From: an uncultured bacterium
GTDB taxonomy: Bacteria; Bacillota; Clostridia; TANB77; CAG-508
DNA length: 6,580 nucleotides
NCBI GenBank assembly: GCA_905215845.1
Contig: CAJMRU010000057.1
Coordinates: 1 to 6,580, forward strand
Reading direction: 5' to 3'
Shown: positions 5,348 through 6,580 of the stretch, in pieces
Numbering within the stretch: position 1 is the first letter of the stretch
How the letters are laid out: every line of letters starts with the position of its first letter
Made by a program: the position numbers and the translations under genes
Notes under the pieces: generated by a model
What the model saw: the letters and a program-made list of their open reading frames with translations, nothing else
What the model was told of the DNA's origin: nothing
Database searches by the model: none

Positions 5348-6458
5348 ATGAAAAATTATTACTTCACATCAGAAAGTGTTACAGAAGGACATCCTGATAA
5401 ATTAGCAGATTTAATATCAGATGTCATACTAGATGAGTGCTTAAAACAAGACGAGAATTCTAAAGTAGCAGTCGAAACATTTTTATCAAGTAATTTAGTA
5501 ACAATAGCAGGGCAGATAACATCAAAAGCTAAGCTTGATATAGAAAAAATTGTAAGAGATACAATAAAAGAAGTTGGCTATGATAATGAAAATACAGATA
5601 TTGATTATAGAACTTGTAAAATACAATCTAAAATAACAAGGCAAAGTCCAGATATAGCACTTCGGTGTGGATATTGGTGGCGCAGGAGACCAAGGTATTA
5701 TGTTTGGTTATGCAAGTAATGAAACAGAAGAATATATGCCATATGGAATTTATCTTGCACATAAACTATCTAAAAAGTTGACAGAGGTAAGAAAAGAAAA
5801 AGTAATCCCATATTTAAGACCTGATGGGAAAACACAAGTTACTATTGAATATGAAAATGATAAGCCAAAAATAATTGAAACAATTTTAATATCAACACAA
5901 CATCAAGAAGAAATATCACAAGAAAGAATAAGAAAAGATATAATTGAAAAAGTAATAAAACCAGTAGTGTCTCAAAATATGATGGATGAAAACACAAAAA
6001 TCTATATAAATCCAACAGGAAGATTCGTAATAGGAGGTCCATTAGGAGACACTGGGTTAACAGGTAGAAAAATAATAGTTGATACTTATGGAGGATATAG
6101 CAGACATGGAGGAGGTGCTTTTTCAGGGAAAGATGCAAGTAAGGTAGATAGAAGTTCTGCATATATGTTAAGACATATTGCTAAAAATATAGTGGCTAAT
6201 AATTATGCAGAAAAATGTGAGATTCAAGTATCATATGCAATAGGAATGAAAGAACCATTATCTATATATGTAAATACATTTGGTACAGGCCAAAAGAGTG
6301 ATGAAGAGATTGTAAATTTAATAAAAGAAAAATTTGATTTAACACCAAATGGAATAATCAATTATTTACATTTAAAAGAACCTATTTACACTAAAACAAC
6401 TAATTACGGACATTTTGGTAAAAAAGATTTACCTTGGGAAAAAGTAATAAAACTATAA
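5348..6458 (+). pseudogene. metK: S-adenosylmethionine synthetase MetK, interrupted by a one-base insertion at 5663
   Basis: MetK makes S-adenosylmethionine from ATP and methionine. Frame one (5348-5719) has GHPDK (14-18) and runs to SPDIAL at codon 105. It then reads CGG and stops 17 codons later. Dropping C5663 restores GVDIGGAGDQGIMFGYA and the rest, giving a 369-aa protein. Later motifs are intact: YLRPDGKTQVTIEY, STQH, INPTGRFVIGGPLGDTGLTGRKI, GGGAFSGKDASKVDRSSAY and YGHFGKKDLPWEK. Small departures from the usual family sequence are DASKVDRSS for DP(S/T)KVDRSA, VAVET for VACET, and a tail short after PWEK. No other damage is seen. The Shine-Dalgarno (GAGGAAGGA, 5327-5335) lies inside the toxin tail, 12 nt before ATG 5348. 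No promoter of its own is evident. Options are sequencing error, recent inactivation or +1 recoding. The GTG at 5667 lacks a ribosome binding site. Confidence 0.9.
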
Positions 6459-6580
6459 AAAAATAAAGATAAACAACAAATAATTTTAAATTTTATATGT
6501 TAATACTTGGAAGAAGATAACAAAATATAAAGTTCACAAATAATTCACAAAAGACACAAAAATAAAACATAAAAAAATAT

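Noticed and set aside
5667..6458. A separate gene starting at GTG 5667
   Set aside because: It begins in the middle of the conserved GVDIGGAGDQG block, has no ribosome binding site, and continues metK after a one-base insertion.
6533..6551. Direct repeat TTCACAAA at 6533 and 6544 in the terminal A-rich stretch
   Set aside because: Two short copies in low-complexity DNA at the window edge are not enough to call an element.

Overview
The window is very AT-rich and arginine is written almost entirely as AGA/AGG. Together with SigA-type promoters, GGAGG-like ribosome binding sites and the gene content, this points to a low-GC member of the Bacillota, probably an uncultivated gut-type Clostridia or Bacilli lineage. 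The lineage call is inference. All genes lie on the + strand.

Positions 1-2179 hold two nucleotide-sugar genes. The first (101-1345) is a UAP1-type (UDPGP family) uridylyltransferase with a clear promoter and a terminator overlapping its stop codon. The second (1514-2179) is a stand-alone left-handed beta-helix acyltransferase that keeps most of the GlmU acetyltransferase active-site residues at GlmU spacing. Together they look like the two halves of GlmU chemistry on separate proteins, with the pyrophosphorylase half coming from the eukaryote-like family. Positions 2180-2554 hold no gene. Their main content is a 220-bp fold-back element with perfect 43-bp terminal inverted repeats and a hairpin at its exact centre.

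Positions 2555-4852 hold a complete ligA (NAD+-dependent DNA ligase, 667 aa) and a small hypothetical gene (80 aa). A perfect 12-bp hairpin lies between the small gene's strong Shine-Dalgarno sequence and its start codon.

Positions 4853-5339 look like the wreck of a type III (RNA antitoxin) toxin-antitoxin locus. In order there is a consensus promoter, a short RNA that can form an H-type pseudoknot, an intrinsic terminator, and a 76-codon toxin remnant of CptN/ToxN type that has lost its middle and probably its ATG start. Directly after it, and leaning on the toxin tail for its ribosome binding site, is metK (5348-6458). It is intact in every motif but carries a single extra base at 5663. The site reads CUU-CGG-U, resembling a known +1 frameshift heptamer, so sequencing error, recent mutation and recoding all need to be separated. 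The last 122 bases (6459-6580) are A-rich. They hold no gene and no terminator that I can see, only a short direct repeat.
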